Positions 9,697-17,662 of a DNA stretch of 34,830 nucleotides are shown here, piece after piece. How positions within the stretch are numbered: position 1 is the first letter of the stretch; each line of letters starts with the position of its first letter. Under the pieces are notes generated by a model. That model searched no databases. It worked only from the letters and a program-made list of their open reading frames with translations, and was not told where the DNA came from. The translations under genes and the position numbers were made by a program. The DNA is from Minisyncoccota bacterium (GTDB taxonomy: Bacteria; Patescibacteriota; Minisyncoccia; Phycocordibacterales; UBA918): positions 21,046 through 55,875 of the forward strand of contig JAJOLD010000004.1 in assembly GCA_021129515.1 (NCBI GenBank), in the 5' to 3' direction.

Positions 9697-10766
9697 TGAA
9701 GACCGTCGTCCAATTTTTTGATAAAACGCTTGAATCCATTTCCACTGATATTGGTATCGATTTAGGTACGGCAAATACGCTGGTCTATGTGAAAGGCAAG
9801 GGGGTGGTCCTTAACGAACCAACCATTGTTGCATTGAACAAAAAGACCGGGCAACTCGTTGCTGTCGGCAATGAAGCAAAAACGATGCTCGGGCGAACGC
9901 CTGCGCATATCGATGTCGTACGACCACTGGTGGATGGCGTTATATCAGACTTTGAGGTGACCGAAGAAATGCTCGGATACCTTATCTCAAAAGTACGCTC
10001 AGGCACGCGGTCTGTGGTGGCGCCACGGGTATTGGTGGGTGTCCCGTCGGGTATTACCAACGTCGAAATGCGTGCAGCACGAGACGCTGCGCGCAATGCC
10101 GGTGCACGTGATGTCTTTCTCATTGAAGAGCCGGTTGCTGCTGCCATTGGAGCAAAACTCCCGGTACATACCCCGAATGGGAGTATGATTATTGATATCG
10201 GTGGTGGTACCACTGATATTGCGGTCATGTCGCTTAATGGTATTGTGACCTCAAAAAATCTTCGGATTGCCGGAGATAGATTGAATCAAGATATTGTGAG
10301 CTACATCAGAGACCAGTTTAAAGTATTGGTGGGCGATAAGACTGCTGAGGAAACCAAAATCGCATTAGCATCTGTCGAGCGGCAAAATGACTCAAAAGAA
10401 GTAGTGGTGCGCGGTCGCGATGTGGTCACCGGATTGCCACGTGAAGTGGTTATCACCGACTCAGATATTCGTGAGGCAGTACTAAGCTCCATCAATAGCA
10501 TTGTTGAGTCGGTGCGTGATGTAATTGAGCTCACGCCACCTGAAGTACTTGCTGACGTGATGCAGCGCGGTGTGCATGTGTCTGGCGGTGGTGCGCTCAT
10601 ACCAGGTGTCTCCGATATGCTTGCCGAGGTGCTCAAAATACCAGTTGTCGTGGTTCCAGATCCACTGCGCGCTGTGGTACGTGGTACGGGCATTGTGCTT
10701 GAAAACTTAGACGCATATGAAGAACTTCTCATCGAAAACGAAGGCGAGCTATCGCCGCAATTCTAA
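9696..10766 (+). CDS. mreB: Rod shape-determining actin-like protein MreB
   Basis: DIGIDLGTANTLVYVKGKGVVLNEPTIVA; IIDIGGGTTDIAVMSLNGIV; start overlaps the proS stop (TAATG). Confidence 0.97.
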   Translation: MKTVVQFFDKTLESISTDIGIDLGTANTLVYVKGKGVVLNEPTIVALNKKTGQLVAVGNEAKTMLGRTPAHIDVVRPLVDGVISDFEVTEEMLGYLISKVRSGTRSVVAPRVLVGVPSGITNVEMRAARDAARNAGARDVFLIEEPVAAAIGAKLPVHTPNGSMIIDIGGGTTDIAVMSLNGIVTSKNLRIAGDRLNQDIVSYIRDQFKVLVGDKTAEETKIALASVERQNDSKEVVVRGRDVVTGLPREVVITDSDIREAVLSSINSIVESVRDVIELTPPEVLADVMQRGVHVSGGGALIPGVSDMLAEVLKIPVVVVPDPLRAVVRGTGIVLENLDAYEELLIENEGELSPQF

Positions 10767-11682
10767 TCACCGCACGATACGCACCACGCTCTTGTGGGTT
10801 GCGGGAGCTGTGGCGGTGGTGTATGTGTTGGGCAGTATTATTGCGTACCTCTTTGCGTATGTATCAAAGCCGGTATTGGTGGTCCGTACGTGGCTGACCG
10901 AATCGACCGATACTGTGCCGATGTACTTTAGAGAGCGCAGTGCACTCATCGATGAAATTGCGGTACTGGAAGAGCAGCTCTCTGCAAAGAGTGGTAGTGC
11001 AGTGACACTCGCGCGGGTGACCCGTGAAAATGAAGAACTGCGTGCATTGCTTGGTGGGGGACACGACCAGCGTATCGCCGCTGGGGTGGTCGCGCGTCCA
11101 CCGTTTTTGCCATACGATGCATTGCTTATTGATAGGGGTACCGCACACGGTATTCAGAAAAACGCCATTGTATATCATTTTAATGATCAGGCGATTGGAT
11201 TTGTGTCTCGGGTATTTGAACAGAGTGCGCTGGTAACACTCTTTTCAACCGCAGGTGCGGCATCTACCGTGTATATTATGGGTCCTGATATTTACACCAC
11301 TGCATATGGTATGGGTGGTGGTGTGGTGCGTGTGAGTGTGCCGCAGGGTATTGCACTTGCGGCGGGTAATGTGGTGCTGCTGCCTTCACTGCATACGGGA
11401 CATCTTGGACGTATCAATAGCGTGCAGTCAGTGTCGACCCAGCCTGAGCAGTATGGGTTTGTGACAGCAGATATTCCGATACAGTCGCTCCGGTTGGTGA
11501 GTGTGAGTACTCAGGTCTTTGAACCAATTACTTTTGAAGAGGCGGAGACCTACATTGCATCACTCACCTACGACATGCTTAAGATCGATGTGCCTGCCGA
11601 TGTACTGGCAGAGGTGGGCACCTCTACGGTTGCCTCAAGCACTCCGTTGACTGCATCGAGTACACCATCTACTCAAGAATAA
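10717..11682 (+). CDS. mreC: Rod shape-determining protein MreC
   Basis: N-terminal TM, coiled coil, then RENEELRALLGG ... AGVVARPPFLPYDALLIDRGTAHGIQKN; position after mreB. Confidence 0.9.
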   Translation: MKNFSSKTKASYRRNSNHRTIRTTLLWVAGAVAVVYVLGSIIAYLFAYVSKPVLVVRTWLTESTDTVPMYFRERSALIDEIAVLEEQLSAKSGSAVTLARVTRENEELRALLGGGHDQRIAAGVVARPPFLPYDALLIDRGTAHGIQKNAIVYHFNDQAIGFVSRVFEQSALVTLFSTAGAASTVYIMGPDIYTTAYGMGGGVVRVSVPQGIALAAGNVVLLPSLHTGHLGRINSVQSVSTQPEQYGFVTADIPIQSLRLVSVSTQVFEPITFEEAETYIASLTYDMLKIDVPADVLAEVGTSTVASSTPLTASSTPSTQE

Positions 11683-11685
11683 TAT

Positions 11686-11937
11686 ATGCGATTTTGGATT
11701 TTTATAGCAGTACTCATTGTTGCCCTTACTCTTCCGGTATGGTGTTTCCTTATTAGCGCGGCATTGTATGCCTTATGGCGACCTGCATATGAGCTACTCT
11801 GTATTGGTGTATGTATCGATGCACAATTTGGGGTGGTCTACGAGGGGCTTCCGTATCTGTACACACTGAGTGCAGGTGGCATCATACTACTCGCTGATAT
11901 GATGAAGCCTCTGTTGATGGTATACGACACCACATAG
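11686..11937 (+). CDS. Small hydrophobic protein at the MreD position
   Basis: 83 aa membrane protein exactly between mreC and the PBP2 gene; homology not recognised beyond synteny. Confidence 0.65.
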   Translation: MRFWIFIAVLIVALTLPVWCFLISAALYALWRPAYELLCIGVCIDAQFGVVYEGLPYLYTLSAGGIILLADMMKPLLMVYDTT

Positions 11938-11939
11938 CT

Positions 11940-13634
11940 ATGTCTCTATTCAATCGGAAACAAAAAAAGGAAATTTCTTTTGAAGAAATTTTGTTAGATG
12001 CTTCAAATCTGCCGTCCTTTGATACCGGACGTATGGAAGGGCATATGGAGCTGCCGCTTTCGCGGGTGAGCATCATGAGTGTGGGTATAGTCTTTGTCAT
12101 TATTGCAAGTGTGTTTACCTTCAAACTATTCACCATTCAGGTGGTGGAAGGGGATGCGTATGCTGCGCGGAGTGAGAACAATCGGGTGAGTACCTCAGTG
12201 ATTGTGGCTGAGCGGGGGGCAATTTACGACAGGCGTGGTGATTTAATCGTGTGGAATGAGCGCGACCAAGAAGGTGAATATGGATTTCCCATGCGTGCAT
12301 ATACCGATAGAAAAGGATTTGGACAACTTATTGGATATGTGAGTTACCCAAAAACCGATGCTGCTGGTTTTTATTATCGGACCGAGTATGTCGGACGTAG
12401 TGGTGTTGAAGAGGCGTATCATGATGCACTCAGTGGTGCCAATGGTGAGCAGCTCGTTGAGGTCAATGCAGTAGGTGAGGTAATTTCAAACCACGTAGTG
12501 CGCGCCCCAACACCGGGCGATGATTTGGTGCTTTCTATTGATGCCGAACTCTCTGAAGAAATATATACTCTGCTTGCCACAACGACTGAAACCAATGGTT
12601 TTCGCACAGGTGCAGCAGCCATTATGGACGTGCATACCGGTGCATTGCTCGCGCTTTCGAGTTTCCCATCATATGATCCAGAGGTGTTAGCTGATGGTGA
12701 TGATGCCGACGCTATTGCCGCACTCAACAACGACAATCGGTATCCGTTTTTAAATAAAGTGGTCGGAGGTGTCTATACACCTGGGTCAATTGTAAAGCCG
12801 ATTGTGGCATACGCTGCACTCGTTGAAAACATTATCGACCCCATGCAGGTCATGTATAGCAATGGCTCCTTGGTGGTGCCCAACCCCTATAATCCAAGCA
12901 ACCCAACAATTTTTCGTGATTGGCGTGCGCATGGCAAAATGACCATGCGTGACGCGATTGCATACTCTTCCAACGTCTATTTCTATACCATTGGTGGAGG
13001 CTTTGGTGATCAAAAAGGGCTTGGAATTACGAAAATAAATGAATACATGCGACTCTTTGGCCTTGGCGAAAAAACCGGCGTGCAGCTGCTTGGTGAGCAA
13101 AAGGGTACGGTACCGAACCCCGAATGGAAGCGTGCGGTGTTTGATGATGATTGGCGATTGGGAGATACCTACCTTACGTCTATTGGGCAGTTTGGGTTTC
13201 AGGTGACGCCTATACAAATGCTGCGCGCATACGCTGCATTAGCCAATGGCGGTACACTCATAACTCCACATATTGTATACGGTGCACAGGGAGCTACACG
13301 CGATATTATGCTCGACACTGCACAGTTGCAGATTATTCAGGAGGGTATGCGGCAAACCGTTATACAAGATGGTGGTACCGCGCGAGCACTTGAGCGCAAA
13401 GATGTTGCCGTGGCAGGGAAGTCTGGGACCGCAGAGCTTGGGCATGATAATGCGCGGGTGAACTCGTGGATTTCAGGCTACTTCCCCTATGAGGAACCGC
13501 AGTATGCCTTTGTACTTTTCATGGAAAATGGACCAAGGGCAAATACCGTAGGTGCGTCATCGGTGATGGGTAAGGTGCTCGATTGGATAGGGGAGCACCG
13601 ACCAGAGTATTTTGGTATAGAAGAAAATTCATAA
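11940..13634 (+). CDS. mrdA: Penicillin-binding protein 2 (elongasome transpeptidase)
   Basis: VAERGAIYDRRGDLIVWNE dimerisation region; AYSSNVYFYTIGGG (SxN); AGKSGTAELG (KSGT). Confidence 0.9.
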   Translation: MSLFNRKQKKEISFEEILLDASNLPSFDTGRMEGHMELPLSRVSIMSVGIVFVIIASVFTFKLFTIQVVEGDAYAARSENNRVSTSVIVAERGAIYDRRGDLIVWNERDQEGEYGFPMRAYTDRKGFGQLIGYVSYPKTDAAGFYYRTEYVGRSGVEEAYHDALSGANGEQLVEVNAVGEVISNHVVRAPTPGDDLVLSIDAELSEEIYTLLATTTETNGFRTGAAAIMDVHTGALLALSSFPSYDPEVLADGDDADAIAALNNDNRYPFLNKVVGGVYTPGSIVKPIVAYAALVENIIDPMQVMYSNGSLVVPNPYNPSNPTIFRDWRAHGKMTMRDAIAYSSNVYFYTIGGGFGDQKGLGITKINEYMRLFGLGEKTGVQLLGEQKGTVPNPEWKRAVFDDDWRLGDTYLTSIGQFGFQVTPIQMLRAYAALANGGTLITPHIVYGAQGATRDIMLDTAQLQIIQEGMRQTVIQDGGTARALERKDVAVAGKSGTAELGHDNARVNSWISGYFPYEEPQYAFVLFMENGPRANTVGASSVMGKVLDWIGEHRPEYFGIEENS

Positions 13635-13786
13635 AAATCAAATATAAAAAAGCAAAGAGCAAAAAGTATGATGTGGTGTGGACATCATGGGGTGCTTGAT
13701 GGTGTGACCACCGCTCCGTATCGGAATACCTTACTTTTTTATTTTTTCTATGTACTTTTACTTTTTGATGTTTACATTTTGATTTT
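13634..13786. repeat. A/T-rich inverted element with arms of degenerate 7-bp units
   Basis: Left arm AAAATCA-AATATAA-AAAAGCA-AAGAGCA-AAAAGTA (13634-13668); right arm TACTTTT-TTATTTT-TTCTATG-TACTTT-TACTTTT-TGATGTT-TACATTT-TGATTTT (13732-13786); about 63 bp core between them. Confidence 0.65.
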
Positions 13787-13810
13787 TGTGCATACAGACT
13801 AGTCCCCAGT

Positions 13811-13838
13811 TTGACTTACATCTCACCCTACGTATAAT
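13811..13838 (+). promoter_or_regulatory. Sigma70-like promoter of greA
   Basis: TTGACT (13811-13816), 16 bp, TATAAT (13833-13838), 26 bp before the greA ATG. Confidence 0.75.
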
Positions 13839-13864
13839 TGGGTAACAAATTTTAAATTACACCT

Positions 13865-14338
13865 ATGAATGCACAACAAGATTCGTTCCTAACCAAAGAG
13901 AAATTTGAAGAACTAAAAGCAGAACTTGAACATCTCCGTACCGTTCGTCGCAAGGAGGTTGCAGAGTCACTTGAATATGCACGAAGTCTCGGTGACCTCT
14001 CAGAAAATGCTGAGTACCAAGAGGCTCGTGAAATGCAGGCCGCTATTGAAGAGCGTATCAACCATCTTGAGCAAGTAATTAAGGAGGCGAAGATTGTCGC
14101 TGCAACAAAGAAGGGAGGTGTTGTTGGGCTTGGTTCAGCAGTAACCATTCAGAAGAAGGGCGAAAAAGATAATCGTGCATACACTATTGTCGGTTCAGAA
14201 GAGGCGAACATTCATGAGCACAAGCTCTCATACCTTTCACCACTCGGTGAAGCACTCATGGGTAAAGCAAAGGGAGATGAATTCGATTTTGATACTCCTG
14301 GAGGAAAGCGGTCATACAAAGTGTTGAAGGTTGGGTAA
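13865..14338 (+). CDS. greA: Transcription elongation factor GreA
   Basis: LTKEKFEELKAELEHLRTVRRKEVAESLEYARSLGDLSENAEYQEAREMQ; C-terminal SPLGEALMGKAKGDEFDFDTPGG. Confidence 0.96.
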   Translation: MNAQQDSFLTKEKFEELKAELEHLRTVRRKEVAESLEYARSLGDLSENAEYQEAREMQAAIEERINHLEQVIKEAKIVAATKKGGVVGLGSAVTIQKKGEKDNRAYTIVGSEEANIHEHKLSYLSPLGEALMGKAKGDEFDFDTPGGKRSYKVLKVG

Positions 14339-14349
14339 TCACAACCAAT

Positions 14350-14387
14350 ACAAAGACGCCGGCAGCGTACGCTGCCGGCGTCTTTGT
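14350..14387. terminator. Perfect palindromic terminator after greA
   Basis: ACAAAGACGCCGGCAGCGTACGCTGCCGGCGTCTTTGT, a perfect 38-nt palindrome. Confidence 0.8.
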
Positions 14388-14408
14388 GTGTAATAGTATT
14401 CGAATATC

Positions 14409-14571
14409 GTCATTGCGAGGAGGGACGATGAAGCAATCCAGAATCAAACTTCGTCAGCCAAATCTTGCCACAACGGATTACCTTCCGCCATCAAGGTCAA
14501 CTGCTTCTGTATAGTCTGAGTATATTCTAGATTGCTTCGTCGTTCCGTTTCACTGCACTTCTCGCAATGAC
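14409..14571. repeat. MITE/REP-like inverted repeat between greA and lysS
   Basis: Left arm gtcattgcgag...gacgatgaagcaatccagaa (14409-14442) and right arm ttctagattgcttcgtcgttcc...ctcgcaatgac (14525-14571) are reverse complements apart from a ~9-nt indel and a few substitutions. Confidence 0.75.
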
Positions 14572-14620
14572 ACTGAGCGGAGACTTTATTTTTCCTGCTA
14601 AGAACGTTAGTATAGGCAGC

Positions 14621-16204
14621 ATGTTTTGGGCAGATAAAATTGCAGATGAGGTCATTCGTCGGTATCAATCAAAAATTGATGCAGGAGAGCCAATTATTGT
14701 GCGAGATGAAAAAACCGCATCAGGTAAAGTGCATGTCGGTTCGCTTCGTAGTGCTTCATTGCATGCGGTAGTTGCTGACGTGCTTGCGTCACGAGGTGTA
14801 CCCGTCAAATTCTTATTTGAAATCAATGACTTTGATCCTATGGATGGTATCCCAGGATATCTCGATGAAGCTGCCTATACCCAGTACATGGGCACGCCTC
14901 TTTATAAGATTCCCTCACCAGAGGCTGGAGCTGCAAACTTTGCTGAACTTTACGGACAAGAGTATGTATCGGTATTAGACAAAATAGGATTTCATGCAGA
15001 AATCTACCGCGCTAGTGAGTTGTATCTATCTGGGAAGATGAATGAGGTTATTCGAAAAGCACTCGAGCGTCGTGATGTCGTGCGAAAGATATACAAAGAA
15101 ATTTCCGGAAGCGAACGAGCAGAAGATTGGTTCCCGCTCAATGTTGTGTGTGAGAAGTGTGGGAAACTAAGTTCGACGCGCGTGACTGACTTTGATGGAG
15201 AAACAGTTGGGTACGAATGTTCTTCAGATACCATTTCGTGGGCTGAAGGGTGTGGACACACCGGACGCGTCTCACCATTTGATGGAAATGCAAAACTCCC
15301 CTGGAAACTTGACTGGGCAGCTAAGTTTGCAGTTATTGGTGTTGACTTCGAGGGGGGAGGAAAAGATCACTACTCAAAAGGAGGTTCACGGCAAGTGGCT
15401 GAAGCAATCGCTCGTGAAGTGTTTGATTATGAGCCCCCATATGGTGTGTTCAATGAATTCTTTTTGGTGGGCGGAAAGAAGATGTCTTCTTCAAAAGGAA
15501 ATGCCGCGACAGCATATGAGATGTCTGAATTATTGCCGCCGCATATACTCCGGCTTTTGCTTTTAAAAACCCCAATCAATCGTCAAATTGATTTTGATCC
15601 AAGCGGTGACGCAATTCCTGTGCTGTTTGACACCTATGACCGTTTAGCTGCGAAAGCATGGTCAGGTGCCGATGATGACGACACACAACTCTTTACCTTT
15701 GCACATCTCCCCGAGCTGCGTGAGCAAAACGTCGAGCGCTTCTTACCGCGCTTCTCACAGGTTGCCTTTTTTGTGCAAATGCCACACATGAACATTGCAG
15801 AAGAGGTTGCTACCTTGAAAGAAAGTTCACTCACAGAGGATGATGAAAGAGAACTCACTATGCGAAGTGAGTATGCTCGAACCTGGCTTCAAGGCTATGC
15901 AGATGAGCAATTCATTTTTACATTGCAGGAGACAGTGCCAGAGAGGGCAGCTGATCTCACCGCAGAACAGAAAACAGCGCTTGGTGTACTTGCGGATAAA
16001 ATTACGGCAACTGAGACATATGATGGACCGGAGTTACATAAGCTCATCCATGAGGTCAAGGAAGAATCGGGACTTACACCAAAAGAATTTTTCTCAGCAA
16101 TATATATTGTCTTCCTTGGGAAGGAGAGTGGACCAAAAGTAGGATGGTTCCTTTCAATACTCGAGAAAGAATTTGTGATTAAACGGTTACTGCTACAAGG
16201 ATAA
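14621..16204 (+). CDS. lysS: Class I (archaeal-type) lysyl-tRNA synthetase
   Basis: HIGH-like GKVHVGSLRSASLHA, KMSSSKGN, DFEGGGKDHYSKGGSRQVAEAIAREVF. ATG at 14621 preferred over 14567, which lies in the repeat arm. Confidence 0.9.
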   Translation: MFWADKIADEVIRRYQSKIDAGEPIIVRDEKTASGKVHVGSLRSASLHAVVADVLASRGVPVKFLFEINDFDPMDGIPGYLDEAAYTQYMGTPLYKIPSPEAGAANFAELYGQEYVSVLDKIGFHAEIYRASELYLSGKMNEVIRKALERRDVVRKIYKEISGSERAEDWFPLNVVCEKCGKLSSTRVTDFDGETVGYECSSDTISWAEGCGHTGRVSPFDGNAKLPWKLDWAAKFAVIGVDFEGGGKDHYSKGGSRQVAEAIAREVFDYEPPYGVFNEFFLVGGKKMSSSKGNAATAYEMSELLPPHILRLLLLKTPINRQIDFDPSGDAIPVLFDTYDRLAAKAWSGADDDDTQLFTFAHLPELREQNVERFLPRFSQVAFFVQMPHMNIAEEVATLKESSLTEDDERELTMRSEYARTWLQGYADEQFIFTLQETVPERAADLTAEQKTALGVLADKITATETYDGPELHKLIHEVKEESGLTPKEFFSAIYIVFLGKESGPKVGWFLSILEKEFVIKRLLLQG

Positions 16205-16209
16205 GATGC

Positions 16210-16236
16210 AACGTAGAACATGCTATGTCCTACGTT
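16210..16236. other. 27-nt near-perfect palindrome directly after the lysS stop
   Basis: AACGTAGAACATGCTATGTCCTACGTT: 12-bp stem with one mismatch, 3-nt loop, no U-tract. Confidence 0.6.
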
Positions 16237-16278
16237 ACAAAAGTGGGTGAAGCATAGGGGTGTGTCTAGGATGTGAGT

Positions 16279-16306
16279 AAAACCTACCGGTTAGCTGGCA
16301 GGTTTT
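16279..16306. terminator. Terminator-like hairpin between lysS and the minus-strand orphan gene
   Basis: AAAACCTaCCGGTTAGCTGGcAGGTTTT; outer A4/T4 arms usable on both strands. Confidence 0.6.
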
Positions 16307-16381
16307 GCTGTGTAAAAAGAAATAGCACGAGTGACCATGCTATTGAGTGAGGTGTTTTAGTTATATCTACTATGCTGCTTT

Positions 16382-16771
16382 TTATGTTTCATGTAGTGAG
16401 AGGCATACTATACTACTGTCGTCAGGATGACGCGTACCTTGTGCGATGACAGTGCCACTATGTTCAAGTTGCACTTCATATTGTCCAAGTTGTGTTTTGT
16501 GTCCAGTACGCTGCATGCTTTTGATGAGTTGCTGTCGATTATGGGCAGATGTACTCGTGTTGAACAAATCATGCATGCGGGTAATATCTTCCCATTGCAT
16601 CATTATCTTATGCCCTATAAAATTTCCACCGAGCATGTACAGCGGACTCCATGAGTCTTTCCCCAGGGTGTTTTTTGCTAGGAGCCACTGCCAGAATCTC
16701 CCTGACTTCTCTGTAAAAGCTTCAAAAAGAACATGGTGGACGATAAGCGACTCTCCAGTTTCTTTCTTCAT
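16382..16771 (-). CDS. Hypothetical protein (129 aa, MKKETGESLIVHHVLFEAF...)
   Basis: Internal ATG preceded by AAGGAG at 6-nt spacing; TTGACA/TACTGT promoter lies inside the longer listed ORF, so the 16840 start is unlikely. Confidence 0.7.
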   Translation of the reverse strand: MKKETGESLIVHHVLFEAFTEKSGRFWQWLLAKNTLGKDSWSPLYMLGGNFIGHKIMMQWEDITRMHDLFNTSTSAHNRQQLIKSMQRTGHKTQLGQYEVQLEHSGTVIAQGTRHPDDSSIVCLSLHET

Positions 16772-16802
16772 CACGTACTCCTTAATGGTATGTGTAGTAC
16801 AT

Positions 16803-16830
16803 ACAGTACGTTTGTACTTTATTTTGTCAA
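16803..16830 (-). promoter_or_regulatory. Promoter of the 129-aa orphan gene
   Basis: Minus strand TTGACA (16825-16830), 16 bp, TACTGT (16803-16808). Confidence 0.7.
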
Positions 16831-16916
16831 GAAACTCCATCGCCTCTCCTCATACATTTTGAGAAATGCACGAACAAGGGCGCTGGGGTTTTCTACTCGC
16901 TACTACCAACTAGCGT

Positions 16917-16981
16917 GTGGACAACTGTGGTACGTGGTGGGGCAAAGTGGTATATAATGTCTACGTGGTGGGAGATAGTGG
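16917..16981 (+). promoter_or_regulatory. mraZ promoter with phased GTGG boxes (putative MraZ operator)
   Basis: GTGG at 16917, 16927, 16937, 16947 (exact 10-bp period) and 16968, 16978; TATAAT at 16953-16958 between the two groups; 24-bp imperfect direct repeat TACGTGGTGGGnnnnAGTGGTATA. Confidence 0.75.
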
Positions 16982-17059
16982 TATACTTACTTTCAATGAG
17001 AAAATACATACAATCTCTAACGAAAGAAGTTTACAAGTCAGGTTCAGCCAATACTTCAC

Positions 17060-17494
17060 ATGTTAATTGGTGAGTACACACACAAAATTGATACCAAGAA
17101 ACGGCTGTCCTTTCCGTCCAAGTGGCGAAAGGAGCTTGGTAAAAAATTAGTGATTACTCGAGGACTCGACAATTGTCTCTTTGTATATCCCTTGAAAGAG
17201 TGGCAGCGGATGACTGAAAAAATCGCCCAGCTGCCACTTGGACAAGCGGACACACGAGGATTTAATCGTTTCTTTCTGTCTGGAGCGGTTGAAGTAGAAG
17301 TAGACAGTGTTGGACGAATTCTCGTTCCTGATTTCTTGAAGGACTTTGCGAAACTTTCAAACAAAGTAGTGCTCGCAGGAGTCCATGATCGTGTGGAAAT
17401 GTGGGATGAGAAGCGGTGGGAGGATTATAAAAAGCGTATTGAGAAACAGGCTGATGCGCTCGCAGAGAAACTCGGCGACGTCGGTATTCTCTGA
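17060..17494 (+). CDS. mraZ: Division/cell wall cluster regulator MraZ
   Basis: MLIGEYTHKIDTKKRLSFPSKWRKELG; second half GAVEVEVDSVGRILVPDFLKDFA; first gene of dcw cluster. Confidence 0.95.
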   Translation: MLIGEYTHKIDTKKRLSFPSKWRKELGKKLVITRGLDNCLFVYPLKEWQRMTEKIAQLPLGQADTRGFNRFFLSGAVEVEVDSVGRILVPDFLKDFAKLSNKVVLAGVHDRVEMWDEKRWEDYKKRIEKQADALAEKLGDVGIL

Positions 17495-17662
17495 TGTGTT
17501 TGATAAGCAATATCAAAACCACTCATGTGCAAGTCTAAGACTTTTTAAAAAGTAGATGCAGATGCGTTGGTTGGAAAGATTTTGCGACTCAGACATATAG
17601 CTATATGGCGCTGGAGCAATATCTTGAAACCAGTGCAGATGCGCTACTTTTTGAAAAGGCTA

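Noticed and set aside
16772-16840. Upstream start for the 129-aa orphan
   Set aside because: Would place its own TTGACA/TACTGT promoter and AAGGAG within the coding sequence.
17567-17662. Upstream start for rsmH
   Set aside because: Conserved RsmH N-terminus (H-x-x-VL) starts at 17663; upstream codons show no similarity.
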